64,000 bases of DNA from Lophius americanus (GCA_037951165.1 JBBDHG010000127.1:1172501-1236500); one strand, 5' to 3'; shown: positions 47,267 through 59,304, counted from the stretch's first letter. Numbers and translations: made by a program. The notes: generated from the letters alone by a model not told the origin.

Positions 47267-49284
47267 TAAAAAGAAAAAAAGGACACACAACTGCACCAAT
47301 GCATCTTCAGCAAATCATCGGGAAGCATTCTTCAAAAATCCTTTTTGACTTCCACTAATTCTCTTTTTTTTGTGTTTAACTGTCCTCCCTCCTATTCTGT
47401 GACCTTTTTGTTCCACCTCCCCTTATTTCCCATGAGATTATCATCACCCTGCCGGCGCTTCCGTGTGGCCACAGGAGCACCATGGATTATGGAGACTCCT
47501 TATCCTTAGAGTAAACAACTCACAGAGGCACGGATCCTCACATCCAAACACACATCCATCAGAATGAACAATCTTTCAGCGAGCAAACAGCAGATTAAGG
47601 GGAATCCTACCACGTCCAACAATTAATTTACCTGCATGATCACACATATTTAATGCACTAAGCCAGTTTGCCGGTGATTCTGTATTGTAATATGCATGAA
47701 TTACTATAGAAGGAAGAGTTTTATCTGTATATGCTAAAGCCATGGCTGCAGAGGGTGAAGATCTCACCACTCTGTGTTTAGTTAAACAGATCATATGTCT
47801 CATCCTTGTCATTGTAAAATCAAAAGCAACAAACAAACATCCTCAGCTGCACTTTTCGTTGCAAACTATTTCTGACAAGATGCAATCACAGGCCCCAATC
47901 ATGTAACCACTGCAGAGCAGAACTAAGAGTGTCTTCCCCATCATTGCAACCACTGCTGCTATTTGTTAAGCTAAACAGCATGCTGACTGCAGGGAGTCCA
48001 GAAACTGATCTTATCACACCGAGCGTCCTATACTGTCCGATGGCATACTGGGCATTACGAACACAATACTTTGACTCAAGCCATGCTCTGATCCTTGTCT
48101 CAAATCCTATGAGCAGTGGAGGCAACAGGTGATTGGAGCGGCGATAGCCAGCTATGGGGAGCTTCAACAAGCCACTCAGATCTGTATGAAAGCTGTGCTT
48201 GTTTGGTGAGGCTGATCCCCTCTCTGTTCATCTGCTCTTGGCCTTTCTCCTACACCATTTTACGCCATGGCTAAACATGACAGATTAGGTCTGATCTCAC
48301 AGGTATTCCAGGTCAACATCATCCAGCGGCCCAAGTATAAACCTCATATTATCAGCTGTGCAACACCTTAATCACACTCCGTTTCACTCCTCCGCTATCC
48401 CTCATCTAGTGATTTTCATCCCCCCTGAGCCTTAAGCCAACCTTACTGATTAACATTTTCGACGCAAATGCAAGTTGTTCCAACAACACAGAGTGGTGAG
48501 TGCTTGGGTTGTAATTAGAATTAAGGATATTGATATCACAGGGCCAGACGATGGCATTATAAATAATAGCTAGCATGAGTAAGTGAAGGCGATGGGTGAA
48601 CCCTTGATGATTTATGTACAGACTCCCGTGGTCCACAGCATAAATCACCAACAGGCATGTTCCTATTGAGTTATGAAGCCCTACTGTTGCAGCAGAATAA
48701 TGGCCGACTCTGTGTCTTATGCATGTCTACTCAATCCATAAGACAACATCCAAGGACCCATGAGGAGCACACTCTGCTCTATAGGATTAGTTTGTGTCTC
48801 TGTGTTGTTATTCATTTGATTTTAGGCCACAAAGGCTGCATATATGAGTATGTGGGTAAAATTAGAAGCACCATATTAGTCTTTACTCGCAGAGTAAGAA
48901 TATTAAGAATATGAGGCAGAAAATTATATGAAGTCATTTCAAGAGTGTGTATGAATACATTTAACTCTTCTGTGAAATAGCCTTTCAAAGATCTAAGAAA
49001 GGATTTGGTATTTTCCGCTTGGATGGTAAAATCATGTAGGACTTTCAATATTGTGGATGTGCATGTGAAAAGAAATGCATTGAGTTTTTCTTCACACTGG
49101 GGATTTAAAATGTTTCTCTCGTATTTACACAGATTACCTTCATTGAACGTAAGATTAGTTTCAACGTACACTCACAAATAGAAGTAATTAGGATATATTC
49201 TGAATAATCTAGCTCAAACCCTTCAAATACATAATTTGATCTTCTCTCTGGAAAAGCATCAAAACTTATTATATCCCTGAATGA
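47267..49284. other. Unassigned; several minus-strand frames
   Basis: Minus-strand frames at 47576-47836 (86 codons), 47886-48170 (94), 48406-48651 (81) and 48812-49171 (119) lie in series, but I recognise no domain and see no supporting splice pattern. They are probably chance in AT-rich DNA or an unrecognised old retroelement. A perfect 10-bp inverted repeat 'atatccctga...tcagggatat' at 49271-49294 marks the left boundary of the next X copy. Confidence 0.35.
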
Positions 49285-49920
49285 TCAGGGATATGATTGA
49301 AAATTGTCATCGCCACCGCCACATCCATGTTGGCCGCAGATCCTTCGTGTTTACACAATAACTCAAAAACTGTTTCATGGATCAATTTCTATTTTCTTTC
49401 CCACAACCACAGACCTTAATGTGAGGAAGAATTGGATTGATTTTGGACAATGTGTTGTATATTTCTGACATTGTGGGAGCTTTATCTCAAAAGTCTTTGG
49501 GCCAAAATTTTTCAATCATTGGTCCGATTTCGATGAAATTTGGTGTGTATAATTAGGCTCAAGAGATCCGTCTTCTATACATTGTGTTACACTTTAATAG
49601 TTGATATTTTACTCACTAGGGGGAGCTTTCCCTTTTCCCCGCCCTAAATATCACTGTTTTTCAGACATAACTTGAAAAACTATTTCACAGATCATTTTCA
49701 AACTTTAAACCTCCATAGACCCTTTTACGAGGTACCATTGGACTGATTTTGGCAAAGGGGGGTTAATATTCGGACACAAGGGAGGAGATGTATCACCAAA
49801 AGTTTTCGGGTGATTATTTCTCAACCATTTATCCGATTTCGTCCAAATTTGGTGTATTGAATACTATTTTACTGTAATAGTGTATATTTTACTCACCTCG
49901 CTGAGGTTTTAGAAAAATGC
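49285..49920 (+). mobile_element. Repeat family X, copy E (two full modules)
   Basis: The most informative copy. After the left end ('tcagggatatgattg', 'gtcatcgccaccgccacatc') come two versions of one module about 309 bp apart. Module 1 starts 'actcaaaaactgtttcatgg' (49361), followed by 'cagaccttaatgtgaggaa', 'ttggattgattttgg', 'ttggtccgatttcgatga' and 'actcactagggggagctt' (about 49613). Module 2 starts 'acttgaaaaactatttcaca' (49670), followed by 'ccatagacccttttacgagg', 'ggactgattttgg' and 'atccgatttcgtccaaattt', ending at about 49915. The right terminus is missing. No open reading frame. Confidence 0.8.
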
Positions 49921-49939
49921 TATCAACATAACCCCATAT

Positions 49940-50270
49940 GGGGCAACGGTAGCTCAGTTGGTAGTGCAGTTGTCCACTTATCTGAAGGTCATTTGTTGGA
50001 TCCCCGGCCACTGCGATCCAAATGTCAAAGTGTCCTTGAGCAAGATACTGAAACCCAGGTTTCTCCCTATGGCTGTTCCATTTGTGTGTGAGTGATGGCG
50101 TGAATGGTAACTGCTCCTTATGAGCATGTGGCGCCTTCATGGCAGCCTCTATCATCACTGTGTGAAAGTCTGTGTGAATGGGTGAATGCTGACTCGTGTT
50201 GTAAAAGCACTTTGAGTAGTGAAGCAGGCTAGAAATCGCTGTATAAGTACAGTCCATTTACCATTTACCA
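49940..50270 (+). mobile_element. tRNA-derived SINE, near full length
   Basis: The head carries an exact Pol III box A, TAGCTCAGTTGG (49950-49961), and a box B-like 'ttgttggatccccgg' near 49994. The body has 'gtccttgagcaagatactga', 'tgtgtgtgagtgatggcgtg', 'ggcagcctctatcatcactg' and 'gtgtgaatgggtgaatgctg'. The 3' tail has 'agcactttgagtagtg', 'gaaatcgctgtataagtac' and a repeated 'catttac' end. This is the layout of teleost V-SINE/Mermaid-like elements (tRNA head, body, LINE-related tail); the exact family is not asserted. It is not a functional tRNA gene: the head does not fold into a cloverleaf, and it continues directly into SINE body. Confidence 0.85.
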
Positions 50271-51440
50271 TATTTAATTGAAGGACTTTAATCAGTGGGA
50301 TTGCTTAAACAACACAGTGGATTGGGGATGTTTTGGGAATATACCCTTGCTGTCAGCAAAGATCTAGTTCTTGAATGAGTAGACACTAGGTGTCCAAGTA
50401 AGCTCAATGGACACTGGTTGTCATTCTAACATTACAATTAAAATTCACTACTGTAAGCAAATAAATGTTAATGACCGTGACATACTCTGCTAAGCTTGTA
50501 AAAAAAATGTATTTGAGTTAGCTTTTGTGTTAAAAAACATGAAATGAACTATGTAGTGGCATGATGGTAGTACTCTATCATCACTGCAAAACCTCTGACA
50601 CAAGGCCTTGCTATGAATGGTTCAACTTTTAGTGTATAGTGTTTGACTTTTGCAAAGGAGATCCATCTAATAAGTCTTTATTTTGAACAAGTCAACAGTT
50701 AATTAACAACCATTTACATTCACATTCTCACTTATGGGCAATAAAGATTCACCTGTTCACTTCTATAGAGCCTGTAAGTCATATGCTGACAATTGAAAAA
50801 AAAGAAGAAGATATGAATTCTAGCGCTTTAAAACCAGGTTTATATTTTCAAATGTTTTTTTCCCCCCATGTCATTTTTTTTTTTAGCATCTCAACTGAAA
50901 AGTATAATTTACACACATTCAAGTGAATAACATTCGCAGGTAGAAGCAATATTTACCAACCTGGATGTTTTGATGGCCATTAGAATCTTGTTATTCCTCC
51001 GGACAAAAGCTCGTCTTTATGGGTGGCAGCCATCTACTTGGAAGCCCTGCAGGTTGTGATGCTCACACTCACCTTCTAAGTGACACTAATCCTCAGCAAC
51101 AGGGAAGGGTTTTTAACAGTGCCTATGAACAGTCATTACCCTGAGTCTCTTAAGTGCTGTCTGTATGCTGCGCTGACAGATCAGCATCCTCCCTCTGCTA
51201 CCACGTGGCTGCCACCAGCAAGGAGGAGAGTTCATCCAGCCTGATCAAGCATGGGAAGAACAAACAACGCTTCACACAACCACAAAATACACACACTTTT
51301 TGGCTACTGAGTCTGCCTTCTCATGTGTGTGAGTGTGTTTACGGATGGTGTTCTTATCCATCTTTAGTACGAGGCACTAACTCTCTGCTCCACACAGACA
51401 CAGCGGTGAAGAGCAGCGTAGTTCAAACGACTGGTATTGC
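50271..51440. other. No recognisable feature
   Basis: AT-rich to 50900, with T/C runs at 50857-50885. The 116-codon frame at 51154-51504 has no domain I recognise. Confidence 0.4.
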
Positions 51441-51467
51441 GACTGCACAGACTGGGTCTGTGCAGTC
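51441..51467. repeat. Perfect 11-bp inverted repeat, 5-nt loop
   Basis: 'gactgcacaga' (51441-51451) and 'tctgtgcagtc' (51457-51467) are exact reverse complements around 'ctggg', followed by a short A-run. Small enough to be chance. Confidence 0.8.
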
Positions 51468-51714
51468 AAAAAACATTTCATCATACACACTCCAATTTAG
51501 ATAGTCATAGAGGAAAACAAGTACCGCAAAAATCCATTTTGAGTCCAAATTGACTGTGAATAACGGGACTTGGAAACTCTTTGAAACTCCTTATATTTGA
51601 ATCCGTTTCGCATTCCTGGATATAAAAGGTCCACACTGAGCAATATGGGAGGTAAACTGGTTTGAATTCTATCCCACAGTGACACTTAGAAACACTTGCA
51701 ATCGGGCGTATACA

Positions 51715-51771
51715 ATACACATATGCACACACAAATACACTGTCTAGGCTGCACAGACTCACACACACACG

Positions 51772-51806
<35 letters not shown>

Positions 51807-51830
51807 ATACACTCACAAACACACAGACAA
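51715..51830. repeat. (AC)n microsatellite
   Basis: CA-rich, with a perfect core of about 30 bp near 51775-51803, flanked by CATACA and CTCATA interruptions. The frames at 51505-51804 (-) and 51696-51947 (+) are repeat translations. Confidence 0.92.
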
Positions 51831-51974
51831 TATAATCTGTTCAAAATATTAGAGAAACACTTATATCAAAGATTGGATTTTGATGAACAGAACAGTCAAG
51901 TTGAAAATTCTAATAAGTATACAATGTGTGATTCATTTGTTAATTAGTTATTTAATGTGTTCATTATATCTCTG

Positions 51975-52566
51975 AAAGGTCGGGGATATTATCAAATCAT
52001 CATTGCCATCTCCGCGTACGTCTGCCGCATATCTATCTTGTTAGCGCGATAACTCGAAAAGTTTTCATGGATCATCTTGTTATTGTACACCCAAAAACCC
52101 TTTGTGCGAGGAACAACTGGAATGATTTTAGGATAAGTCAGTTGTATATTTCTGACACTAAGAGGAGCTTTGTTTCCAAATTTTGGGCCATAAAATCTCA
52201 GTCGTTGGTCAGATTCATACCAAATTTGGTGCATTTGAATTGACTTGAGGGGATCTATCTTTTATATGTCGTGTTTTATGCTAATATTTCATATTTTATT
52301 TACTAGGGGGAGCTGCTATTTACAAAAGCACTTTCAGACATAACATCTTACCCATAGGTCCGATTTAGTCTAAATCCGGTGCATATGAATCAACTAAAGT
52401 AGATATTTCTTCTTTGTATAATATTTTATTGACTAGAGAAGCTTTTTTTTTCTTCAAACATACTGTGGAGAATCTTCAAATTCAATTTGAGGATTTATTC
52501 AATTCAATTAGGGGCTTTGCTTGTACAATGTAGCGGATTGCGGACTTTTTCGGGTGAGAAAAAGTC
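51975..52566 (+). mobile_element. Repeat family X, copy F (left end to right terminus)
   Basis: The left end 'ggtcggggatattatcaaat' and 'catcattgccatctccgcg' is followed by 'cgcgataactcgaaaagttt', 'cctttgtgcgaggaacaac', 'tcgttggtcagattcatacc' and 'tactagggggagctg'. Then a shortened second module ('taggtccgatttagtctaaa') leads to the right end 'ggcggattgcggac'-like at 52532-52551. The terminus 'gactttttc' (52543-52551) is followed after 6 nt by its own reverse complement 'gaaaaagtc' (52558-52566), so the edge is locally palindromic. Confidence 0.75.
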
Positions 52567-52819
52567 GGTTCTTCCATGCAAGTTGCGCCTCGATGCTCCT
52601 GAGCTATTTGCACTAATTTAACTTAGTTACTATGCATACTTGTGGCTCAAAATCGGCACCTTTCAATGCGAAGAACTTTGTATTATCAACGTTATTATCG
52701 GCATAGTCACAGCGCTCAGCGCAGTTACCACACGCAATTACCATGAATTGATTTGCATCTTCAGACAGTTAGTGTAATTGATGCAAATTTTGAAGGGCTG
52801 TGACGCCCTGTCTTTCTAG
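52567..52819. other. Possible Harbinger flank
   Basis: Sequence between X copy F and the Harbinger relic. 'gattgatgcaaattttgaag'-like text near 52775 partly resembles 'gatgcaaatcttgggcag' near 53205 on the other side, which could be shared interior of one element. Weak. Confidence 0.25.
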
Positions 52820-53060
52820 GGATCATGGAAGCATTGATTGTGGCCAGAAGAAGGCATTGTAATTCTAGGCACCCTCGTGAGCAGATATTTGGAACGAGAA
52901 TATGTCTTCTCGATTTGAATGGGACTGAAATTATTCAAAGATATAGGTTGTCGGCTCAGCTGATTCGTAATATTCTCAGTGAGATCAAGGATGAGATGGA
53001 GCCTTCCACCCAGAGATGCCATGCGATACCTGGCATTTTTTCATGACTGGAGTTTTGTAG
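52820..53060 (+). pseudogene. PIF/Harbinger transposase relic (N-terminal region)
   Basis: The 73-codon frame from 52825 contains EQIFGTRI, then EIIQRYRLSAQLIRNILSEI followed by KDEMEPSTQRCHAIPG. This is the conserved N-terminal block of Harbinger transposases such as HARBI1 (pattern I.ERYR......I..L...I...L...T.R..ALP). Homologues continue with a segment LxALRFxATGSFQ and then DDE catalytic residues. Here the frame is lost right after HAIPG and the catalytic domain is absent. The element's outer limits are unknown. Truncated and non-functional. Confidence 0.75.
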
Positions 53061-55899
53061 AATGCCGCTGCACATCTTCTGTCAAGTCTTCCTACTCACA
53101 GTCTGAAAATTTCAAAGTTAAATTTTCCGTTCTGCCATTTTCCCGCCTACTGTAATATAGATGCAAAGGAAACATTTATTGCCATATTGGTAATTCCAGT
53201 AAGATGCAAATCTTGGGCAGACTGCAGGCAGGTGCATCAGTTGTTGGCGTGTTTGCACTGGTATGTCATTGGTGCGATATCTTTTGTGAATCGGTCTTGA
53301 CGATGATGCAAATAGGGTTTGCAAATGTTGTAAATTTTTTTTATTAGCTGCCGCCAATCATTCTTTGTGAAAATGCCCCTCAGTGTAAAAAGTCATAAAA
53401 TCAGCACAAGCATGATTAGATAGAAACAGCCCTCTATCTCTATCACCATAGAATAGATCTCTTTGCATGTGGTTAGTGGAATCCTCTTTATCTCTCAGTA
53501 GAAACAGAATACAAAGGTTCTACAGTACAAAAGGCTCATTTTTTGCTGTAAAGGTCAAGGATATTTAAATATTACGCTCATGCAGATGAGAATTAATGAC
53601 AACATTTCCAGACAGCCTCTGAATGTGTTTCACATTTGCTCCATGACAACGGATTTCTGTGGAGAACATTGATTATGTTTCCAACTTTAAGCCAGTCTTA
53701 GCGGCAGAATTGGTGGTTGGTCTTTGGCTCACGAACATATACACCGACCTGCCCACAGACAACCACACTAAACACTCTCTTGACAGAAAGAAACCCCAGC
53801 CCAGTCTCCAACTGAAGCCCACCTACAAACACATCGTGCCAGTGATGTCAAAATGACAGCTGTTTAAAAAATATGAGTTGCCAAATTATACATCATTAAA
53901 TTCAACAAATGAATCATGATTTTCAATGACAATAGTGTGGTGTTATAAAGGAAGACTGACAAACAAAACCCGAGGCATCACCACCTCCAAATTAAAAGTG
54001 ACTGACACCGACACCCCTATACTTAATTAATGGGAAACAAAACACAACAAGAACATCCATCCCGACGTGAGAAAACAAAGAATGGGTCGGCTCGTGTCAT
54101 GCAACGTTTGCGGTCCGCTGACAGCGAAATGTAACGCTGAGATTGATAGTGTCTGCATGTGTGCACGTGCACGTGCTGAAATGTTGCTTTCTAGTCTGCA
54201 GACTCTTAAGCAGACGCCCAACATGCCCTGAGCTCCCGGCACTGAGTTGATAAGCAGACATTATTTTTAGCGATGCTGTCACGTTTCGCACAGTGACAGC
54301 TCCTAAAAGCCTCTACAGGCAAACCCGTGTCGTTCTCCACTCTGCAGCCATGTCTTCTTAAGAGCGATGACGGAGCTATTATCTTACAAGATGAAAGCCG
54401 ACTCGCCGATATGCCTTTCATTTCTGCAAAGACTTTTGCTTTGTAGCTGCTTTTTGGATCTGATTTCTCCTTTTATTCCTGCCCGCCGTGCAGCCACGGT
54501 CAATATTGGGCAATCATAACAATATCCGGTAGTCGGATGTCAATCGAGTTGTCTTTTTCCATTTTTAACTGCGGGTACAAAAGGGAGAGGGAGGGAAAGG
54601 AGAGAAGGAGGTCAGAGCGACATTTTAGAAAACCACTGCGGAGAAACGGGACACTCTAAGGCACTTTGTCACATCAATTAGGGATTCTATCTCGGCAATA
54701 GGATTGTGGTCTGCAGGGCGTTGGACCGCACAGCCGTTATGTATCTTACTAGTGTGTATGGGTTTGTGTGTGTGTATGTGTCTGTGTATGTTTTTGAGTA
54801 TATCGGTGACAGATCCGAAAGAAGAAAGAGAACTCATCCTTTGAACTATCGACTTTTGCCTCACTGACCCAAGGGAAAGCTAATTTTAGCCCGTGTTTCC
54901 CAGCAGTTTTAATTGCTTCACATTGCTAATTTCCACCCCTCTGACAATGAACAGAGGCTTTGGGTGTCCTCTCTCCCTCTTTCAACAACACACAGTCAGG
55001 CCTCCAGGCTGTCAGAGGGGGAACAAAGTGACTGGGTGATGAGCCAGACGCCCGTTGTCTGATCACATGGAGTGAAGCTGTGCCAGACAGCAAAGCCACT
55101 GGCTCACTCAACAAGGTTCCTCTCAGAACATAAAGAACAAACTACCGACCCGGACCTTTTATGCTTTTCCTGTATTTTCCGCCTTACAAAAGGTTTGTGT
55201 CTAAGTTGGCAGCCGGCGCTGCCCACACCCCTCATCTATACTGCATCAAATCCATTGAGGTATGTCTACAAAAAGTATATTTTTGTTCTATGAATAAGCT
55301 GACTTCCTCTCAGATTTATAGCTCTCAGCTGCAGTTGGCTGTGTATAAATCAATGCCTTGGTGGGCTACAGAGGGAGCAGTCATATTTACTCTGCTTCCT
55401 AGCTAGCAGCAGTGGCTGGACTAGAGGCTAAAGGAATTCGATACTTACTATTGGAAGGCAAAAGCTTTTTTCACCCACATAAAGGAATGACAGTTCTGCT
55501 GATAGGGATAAACTAACAATGAAATACCAAACGATTGAGGAACGGACAAAAACACTCTAAACCTACAATTGAGAATAAAAGTGATATCTGTCTTGCAATG
55601 CAGCACCCAGAGAAAGAAGACAAAAAATGGAGACATAATGCATGGTACATAAAAACTATTTAATATTTCAATGGTTGTTATGATAAAAAAATCAATTCAA
55701 TCAATTATCATATTGTAATTGGAATGTGTTTTTGAAATACATTTAATATTGTTACAGTGCTATTCCATTACTTCCCATCACATTAACTTGGATCTACATG
55801 TACAACCCGGTTTCAAAGTTTGCGGGGACACTGTGGAAAGGATAAATAAAACAGAAATTGATCATTTGAAAGTACTAAAGACATATGAAATATTTGTCC
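53061..55899. other. Mostly unique DNA, no element recognised
   Basis: 53061-53400 may still be Harbinger interior. A degenerate TG tract is at 54750-54800. 54240-54560 is repeat-free, has mixed composition and 'tgacagct', 'gccacggtcaatattgggca' and 'caatatccgg' stretches, and might be conserved non-coding DNA; that is untested. Frames at 54027-54421 and 54926-55406 have no recognised domains. Confidence 0.35.
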
Positions 55900-56100
55900 A
55901 TTAATTGTCTGTAACTGCTTATCCTGCTCAGAGTTGAAGGGTGGAACCAATTTCAGCTGACAATGAGGGAGAGGCTGGGTAGGACCTGAACATCACATGC
56001 CCAACACAGAGATAGACCACAGCCTACGCTCACAGGCAATTTAGAGTCCAAAATTCCCCTATACTGCATGTTTGTGTCAATATAACTGCGGAGAACTCAA
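55900..56100 (-). mobile_element. SINE-like repeat, tail and body
   Basis: 'attgtctgtaactgcttatc', 'ctgctcagagttgaaggg', 'gaaccaatttcagctgacaa' and 'gagaggctgggtaggacctg', then 'caggcaatttagagtccaa' and 'gcggagaactcaaac'. Same family as 11190-11540, reverse orientation, with the head missing. Confidence 0.65.
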
Positions 56101-58094
56101 ACAGAGTTTTATTCTGTTTTCAATGCTTATTGCTTATTTACTACCTATTTTATTATTTACTGTTGTATTTATTAATTAGTTCTATTTGTGCTTCTCTGCA
56201 AAAGCACTACAAACTAATTTTATTGTAATGACTACAATTGACAAAATAAAGTGCCTTATATCTTATAAGAAGGAACAAATTCCCTACTTAAATGCCTGTA
56301 GGACACCGCATGGTGAAATGGTGGTAGGATGGACCCAAACAATAAATAAAGCAAAAAAGGAGGAACTAAATGCCTCTGATTCTGTGTTTCCTTTTTCGAG
56401 ATCACCCGTTTTTTCGAGCTTCAGATCAGATCTGTAAGCTGACAGAAATGATGCAGCTCTCAACTGTGCGGGCAGATCTCGCACAACTGGGTGTTTTAAA
56501 TCCACCTCTAATAGAGCAATAGTTTGTAACATGAATGGAAATGTTCCTGCAAAATAAAGATTCAGCCTTTTGAAACTCTTTCGAAACTTTAATATTTTCA
56601 TATTATGTATTTTTGCCAGTTTTGAGATCATAGTTTACTGGTTTTCAACCCTAATACATACATATTAAGCGTTTTTCTAAAAAATACATATTTTCTGACA
56701 AAGGTGGCCAACTAACAAATCTGCCGGTAAACTACAAACAGTGCCGTCTTAAAATGAGAAATGCTATATAATTCTTGCCATCTTATCATAACTTCACGCA
56801 AACTTGCATAACTTAGATTCAATTTCACAAAGTCTTTTTGATTAAAGCTTTTAACCCATAAGACCACACACCAATTGGTTTATCCCTTGTTAGAGCAAGA
56901 GTCCCACAGCTAATCAAAATTGCAACGTTATTAGATTTTACAACGTGGAAATAAAAGCTATATTAATAAAACCAACTTATTCTGGTATTATCTGGTATTA
57001 TTATGGTCTTATCAGAACTGGTTTAATGTAGTATATGACACGCCTGATATGTATTAGGGTTGTCAAATTTTTTGATTGATTGAATTTAATTGACAAAAAA
57101 CAAGCTGAAAAAATTTGCACTTCATCAGTTGCAAATGAAGGATAAAGCTGTATAAGAAACTTACATTTCACATTTAAATAGTTTTCCATGGTTTCTTATG
57201 GTTTAATGACTGAAATACAGTCTTTTCTGACACATATAGCACACTGGCTTTATGTCTCAAAATATTCATGATATCTTTGAATTTTAATGTGCAGTGGTTT
57301 ATCAGTTCAGATGAAGCATTTATGTGTTTCTGCTCTTCAATTATAGTTGGCGAGTAGTGGATTAAATTTGATGGCGATGAATTATACATACAGTCTGGAA
57401 TGTAATTCTCTTTATTAAATGACAGTCTCTTGTTTGAATATTGCATACTCCGGTAATAAAACTGCTTTTATCATCGTCCACTAGATCTGTGAGACGGAGG
57501 AAAAATAGTGGTGTCATCAACATAATGCACCACGGCCGATTCATTAATTCAGCAAGCGAAATAAAGTCGAATCCAATGTAATTGTCGGTGCATTCATTCT
57601 AACATGAGAACATTTGCTCATTTAATGTGAAAAATCTAATGAAACGCTTCTATATGTGTAAGTGTGTTTTTGTATTTGTACTTCTTCTTCTAGACCCTGA
57701 GTCATGAGCGCTGGGCCTTCTTAATAATCGTGGCAGAGAGGGTCCGTCAGCACTGCCCACTACATCACTCTTAGCAGGGAGACATCTCCAGGGTGCCATG
57801 CTGTTGTGATTGAGTGTTTGGAGGGAGAGTGGACTGGTAGAGAGAGCCGGTGAATGAAAGGGGATCGGCGGATGCTGCATGCTGGAGGGCAGATGAGATG
57901 CAAGCAGCAGGAACAAGAGGTAGTGAACAGCGGCTGACTTTTCATGTTGTCTATTGTTTCATCCCTGATAGGAACACGTATGGGCTGACTTCCAACTGAC
58001 CAAGGGCTCTATTCTGAAAGTAAAGTGGGTTGGATTGATAGAGAAGGGTGACATACCTTCAATAAATAAAATTGTTTGGCAGTTTCACAATTAA
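56101..58094. other. Unassigned; weak hAT-like motif at 57053-57100
   Basis: 'attagggttgtcaaatttt' with 'gattgattgaatttaattg' resembles the end of hAT-type repeats ('agggctgtcaaa.gattaa...'), but it is short and degenerate. A direct duplication 'tctggtattatctggtatta' is at 56981-57000. Frames at 56186-56631 and 57650-57945 have no recognised domain. Confidence 0.35.
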
Positions 58095-58825
58095 CTAGGC
58101 CCATATTGTCACGGCAGCAAGGGTGTATCCCCGAAAAGTCCCCAATCCCCAATCTATGTCCCCCTCATTGAACTACTCAAATAAAATACATACAATTTCT
58201 GTGCAAAAAAATTTGCTTTTCCTAAGAAAACCTACCAATAATGAGTGAAATATGAATTATTAGAGTAAAGTATGACGTATACAAGATAGATCTCCTCGAT
58301 TCAATTCCTATGTGTCATGACTTTGTGTTCGTTTAGTATTATATTATTGTGAAAGTTCGTCATTTTGGTCTGTGTTCCTGTATTATTTTGAAAGTGTTGT
58401 GTATGTTGTTAAGTGAGTTTTACATATCCTCTCATGTTTCCTATGTTTTGCTTTTTTAGTGTGTTAATCTGTTTGTTGTCTTCATTTCCTTATTCCTTTT
58501 TAATCTAATCTAATATAGTCTGTCTTCACCTTACCTTCACCTTAGGTTTACAAGATAGATCTCATCAATTCATGTACTTCAAATTTGGGGATAAATCAGA
58601 TAAATGGTTGAGAAATGATGGTATGGAAACTTTGGAGAAACAGTGGCAGAAATACACAACTGAGCTTTCTCAAAATCAATCCAGTTATTTCTTGCAATAA
58701 GGTCTATGTGGCAATACACTTTGAATATGATCCACGAAACACGTTTTGATTTATCGAGTTAAAACGAAGTGTCTACAGTGGCGATGATGAGGACTCCTGA
58801 ATAACTGACTTTTCGGGGATATAAT
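58095..58825 (-). mobile_element. Repeat family X, copy G, with both termini, interrupted
   Basis: Minus orientation. Near-terminal 15-bp perfect inverted repeats: 'tatccccgaaaagtc' (58126-58140) and 'gacttttcggggata' (58807-58821). Outside the first lies 'taggcccatattgtcac', also seen in copies C and H. Internal landmarks are 'gaattattagagtaaagtat', 'gatagatctcctcgattc', 'atcaatccagttatttcttg', 'aaggtctatgtgg' and 'gtggcgatgatgagg'. The interior is broken by about 245 unrelated bases (58305-58548). No coding sequence, so it is non-autonomous. Confidence 0.8.
58305..58548. mobile_element. Insertion inside X copy G
   Basis: About 245 bp flanked by an imperfect 24-bp direct duplication of X sequence: 'tacaagatagatctcctcga' at 58280 and 'tacaagatagatctcatcaa' at 58549. 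The insert is T-rich, contains 'ctaatctaatctaatatag'-like and doubled 'caccttaccttcacctta' text at its right end, and has no open frame. This looks like a retroposed short element or a tandem template error; the family was not recognised. Confidence 0.5.
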
Positions 58826-59304
58826 AAACGTAAAGCCAGCTTAGTCACATGTTTTACAGTGAATATTGTTATTGCTTTTGGACAGGCTTAATATGTACAC
58901 CACCAGAGAAGTCCAGGAACAGTCTGACCATGTGTCAGGTATGTTCACTTAATTGAAGTTCACTGCGAAAATTAGGTATGCACTGTTAACCAAAACGATC
59001 AGATTAAGTCATTAGAGTGACCCTAACTTAAAATGTGTCTCGAATTTCTACCAACTTAAAAACGTGTTTAGTTTTTTCTTTTCGTTTTAAAAATGGTGGG
59101 AAAAAGCAGCACCTTTTTTTCTGTTTATAAAACTCATACAATTTAATTTATGAAAAACTGTTTGCAAATTATCTCACCGCTGCTTTAAATGTTAGACTCA
59201 CAGGTAGTTATAACCCTTCAGTTGCAAAATCTGCAATTTGCTATTTCGACAAAATAAACAGTGTAATCTGCTCTTAATATTGTTATTAAATGACTACAGT
59301 TGCC
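58826..59304. other. No recognisable feature
   Basis: AT-rich, nothing recognised. Confidence 0.45.

Noticed and set aside
48812..49171. 119-codon minus-strand frame
   Set aside because: AT-rich, no motif, no neighbour in a consistent gene structure; could be chance.
49940..50010. Possible tRNA gene (perfect box A)
   Set aside because: No cloverleaf; continues directly into SINE body and tail, so it is a tRNA-derived SINE head.
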